Source: Bacillus sp. JCM 19041 (lineage in GTDB: Bacteria > Bacillota > Bacilli > Bacillales > Bacillaceae_D). From it: a stretch of DNA of 64,000 nt. Within the stretch, counting starts at the first letter, position 1. The number at the start of each line of letters is the position of its first letter. Below the pieces are notes generated by a model. It saw nothing but the letters and a program-made list of their open reading frames with translations. It had not been told where the DNA came from and ran no database searches. Shown in pieces: positions 62,998-64,000 of this stretch. Location: assembly GCA_001310375.1 (NCBI GenBank), contig BAXC01000002.1:1-64000 (forward strand), in the 5' to 3' direction. A program made the translations under genes and the position numbers.

Positions 62998-64000
62998 GTG
63001 ACTAAAACAGATATGAGCATTTTTGAGAATTTGGAATCGGAAGTACGCAGTTATGTTCGCAATTTCCCGACTGTATTTACAAAGGCAAAAGGTTGGAAAA
63101 TGTGGGATGAAGATGGAAAAGAATACATTGATTTCTTTTCTGGAGCAGGTGCTCTGAATTATGGCCACAATGATGACAAGATGAAGCAGGCGCTTATTAA
63201 TTACATTATGGATGATGGCGTTACTCATTCTCTTGATATGGCAACAAAGCCAAAGGCTGATTTCTTACAAGCATTTAACGAAGTGATCTTAAAGCCAAGA
63301 AATTTGAATTACAAAGTAATGTTTCCAGGACCAACGGGAACAAACACTGTTGAAGCCGCATTAAAGCTAGCTCGAAAGGCAACTGGTCGGACTGACATTA
63401 TTAGCTTTACAAATGGATTTCACGGTATGACAATTGGTTCATTATCGGTTACGGGAAATGCCTTCAAGCGAAAAGGGGCAGGGATACCGCTAACTAATGT
63501 TGTAACGATGCCGTATGACAATTTTATCAGCGAAGATTTGGATACTCTTGATTACCTCGAACAATTCCTAGTGGAAGGCGGTTCAGGAGTAGACATTCCT
63601 GCAGCTGTTATTCTAGAGACGGTTCAAGGAGAAGGTGGCATTAATGCTGCCCGTACGGAATGGTTACAGCGATTAGAGCGTATTTGTAATGAACATGCCA
63701 TTTTAATGATTGTCGATGATGTTCAGGCGGGTATTGGACGAACAGGCACTTTCTTCAGTTTTGAAGAAGCTGGTCTCAAGCCGGATATCGTCTGCTTGTC
63801 GAAATCGATCGGTGGATACGGATCACCGCTTGCTTTGACGTTATTTACTCCAGAACTTGATATTTGGGAGCCAGGTGAGCATAATGGCACGTTCAGAGGG
63901 AATAACCATGCTTTTATAACAGCCACTTCCGCACTTGATTACTGGAAAGGCAATGACTTCGAGAATGCAATTAAAGAGAAGTCAAAAGCTGTTAATGCCT
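62998..64000 (+). CDS. ectB: Diaminobutyrate-2-oxoglutarate aminotransferase, 3' end beyond the window
   Basis: PLP-dependent class III aminotransferase forming L-2,4-diaminobutyrate from aspartate semialdehyde. 334 codons are open to the window edge, without a break. N-terminus (GTG 62998) [20 protein letters not shown], then [72 protein letters not shown] and the PLP Lys in [24 protein letters not shown] lies 11 bases before the GTG. About 90 residues are missing at the C-terminus; ectC should follow. Confidence 0.96.
   Translation, partial: MTKTDMSIFENLESEVRSYVRNFPTVFTKAKGWKMWDEDGKEYIDFFSGAGALNYGHNDDKMKQALINYIMDDGVTHSLDMATKPKADFLQAFNEVILKPRNLNYKVMFPGPTGTNTVEAALKLARKATGRTDIISFTNGFHGMTIGSLSVTGNAFKRKGAGIPLTNVVTMPYDNFISEDLDTLDYLEQFLVEGGSGVDIPAAVILETVQGEGGINAARTEWLQRLERICNEHAILMIVDDVQAGIGRTGTFFSFEEAGLKPDIVCLSKSIGGYGSPLALTLFTPELDIWEPGEHNGTFRGNNHAFITATSALDYWKGNDFENAIKEKSKAVNA

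Noticed and set aside
1..64000. Transposases, integrases, prophage genes, tRNA or rRNA genes, CRISPR arrays
   Set aside because: None found on either strand; the accessory character comes from catabolic operons and small repeats.

Overview
The window looks like chromosomal DNA of a spore-forming, halotolerant or alkaliphilic Bacillaceae, of the Shouchella/Halalkalibacter type (genus not certain). The reasons are strong AAGGAGG-type ribosome binding sites, a CotD-like coat gene and a GerA-type germinant receptor subunit with well-matched sigma-K and sigma-G promoters, ectoine genes, a BCCT osmolyte carrier and Bacillus-type PspA. No rRNA, tRNA, CRISPR array, prophage or insertion sequence was seen. 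About half of the larger genes are broken by single-base indels, mostly losses in short homopolymers; I read most of these as uncorrected sequencing errors, not true pseudogenes, and reconstruct each gene across the breaks.

Layout. 1-9.8 kb: BCCT carrier, alpha/beta hydrolase, NupC nucleoside carrier, acetyltransferases, YkuK, CotD, AI-2E family permease, NAD(P)HX repair enzyme, PepSY lipoprotein, S51 peptidase. 9.9-14 kb: MerR regulator with its multidrug ABC exporter, an intergenic repeat, a DUF3977 protein and a quinone-reductase-like enzyme. 14-19 kb: a D-threonate-type operon (KdgT carrier, DtnK kinase, PdxA2 dehydrogenase) with a PrpR-like regulator whose ATPase core is degenerate. 19-22.7 kb: MurNAc recycling operon murQ-murP-mupG. 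22.7-24 kb: TetR plus paired SMR exporters. 24-27.3 kb: a convergent TPM-domain protein and PspA, both behind sigma-W-like promoters. 27-29.5 kb: deoxynucleotidase, RlaP-like nucleotidyltransferase, ferredoxin.

29.6-46.3 kb holds two parallel sigma-54 modules, each with a PAS-type activator followed by a clear -24/-12 promoter, an iron-dependent alcohol dehydrogenase and a permease (GntP in one, an SLC23-like carrier in the other). The second ends in a succinate-semialdehyde-type dehydrogenase. Between them lie glutaminase, a solitary SF2 helicase, an APH-fold kinase, a GlcG/HbpS protein and glutathione-independent formaldehyde dehydrogenase.

47-60 kb is a divergent 4-hydroxyphenylacetate (homoprotocatechuate) catabolic island. 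The minus arm carries lysR-hpaG1-hpaG2-hpaF-dctPQM (a TRAP carrier). The plus arm carries a RibF-like FAD synthetase, a DapA-family aldolase, hpaE, hpaB, hpaD and hpaC, with a GntR/FCD regulator convergent at the end. Both arms carry the same 12-base operator core inside catabolite-repression-like sites. The island would turn 4-hydroxyphenylacetate into pyruvate and succinate semialdehyde; the semialdehyde could be finished by the dehydrogenase of the second sigma-54 module (inference). 60-64 kb: gerAA, a collagen-like spore-surface candidate, and ectA-ectB behind a sigma-B-like promoter; ectB runs off the end.
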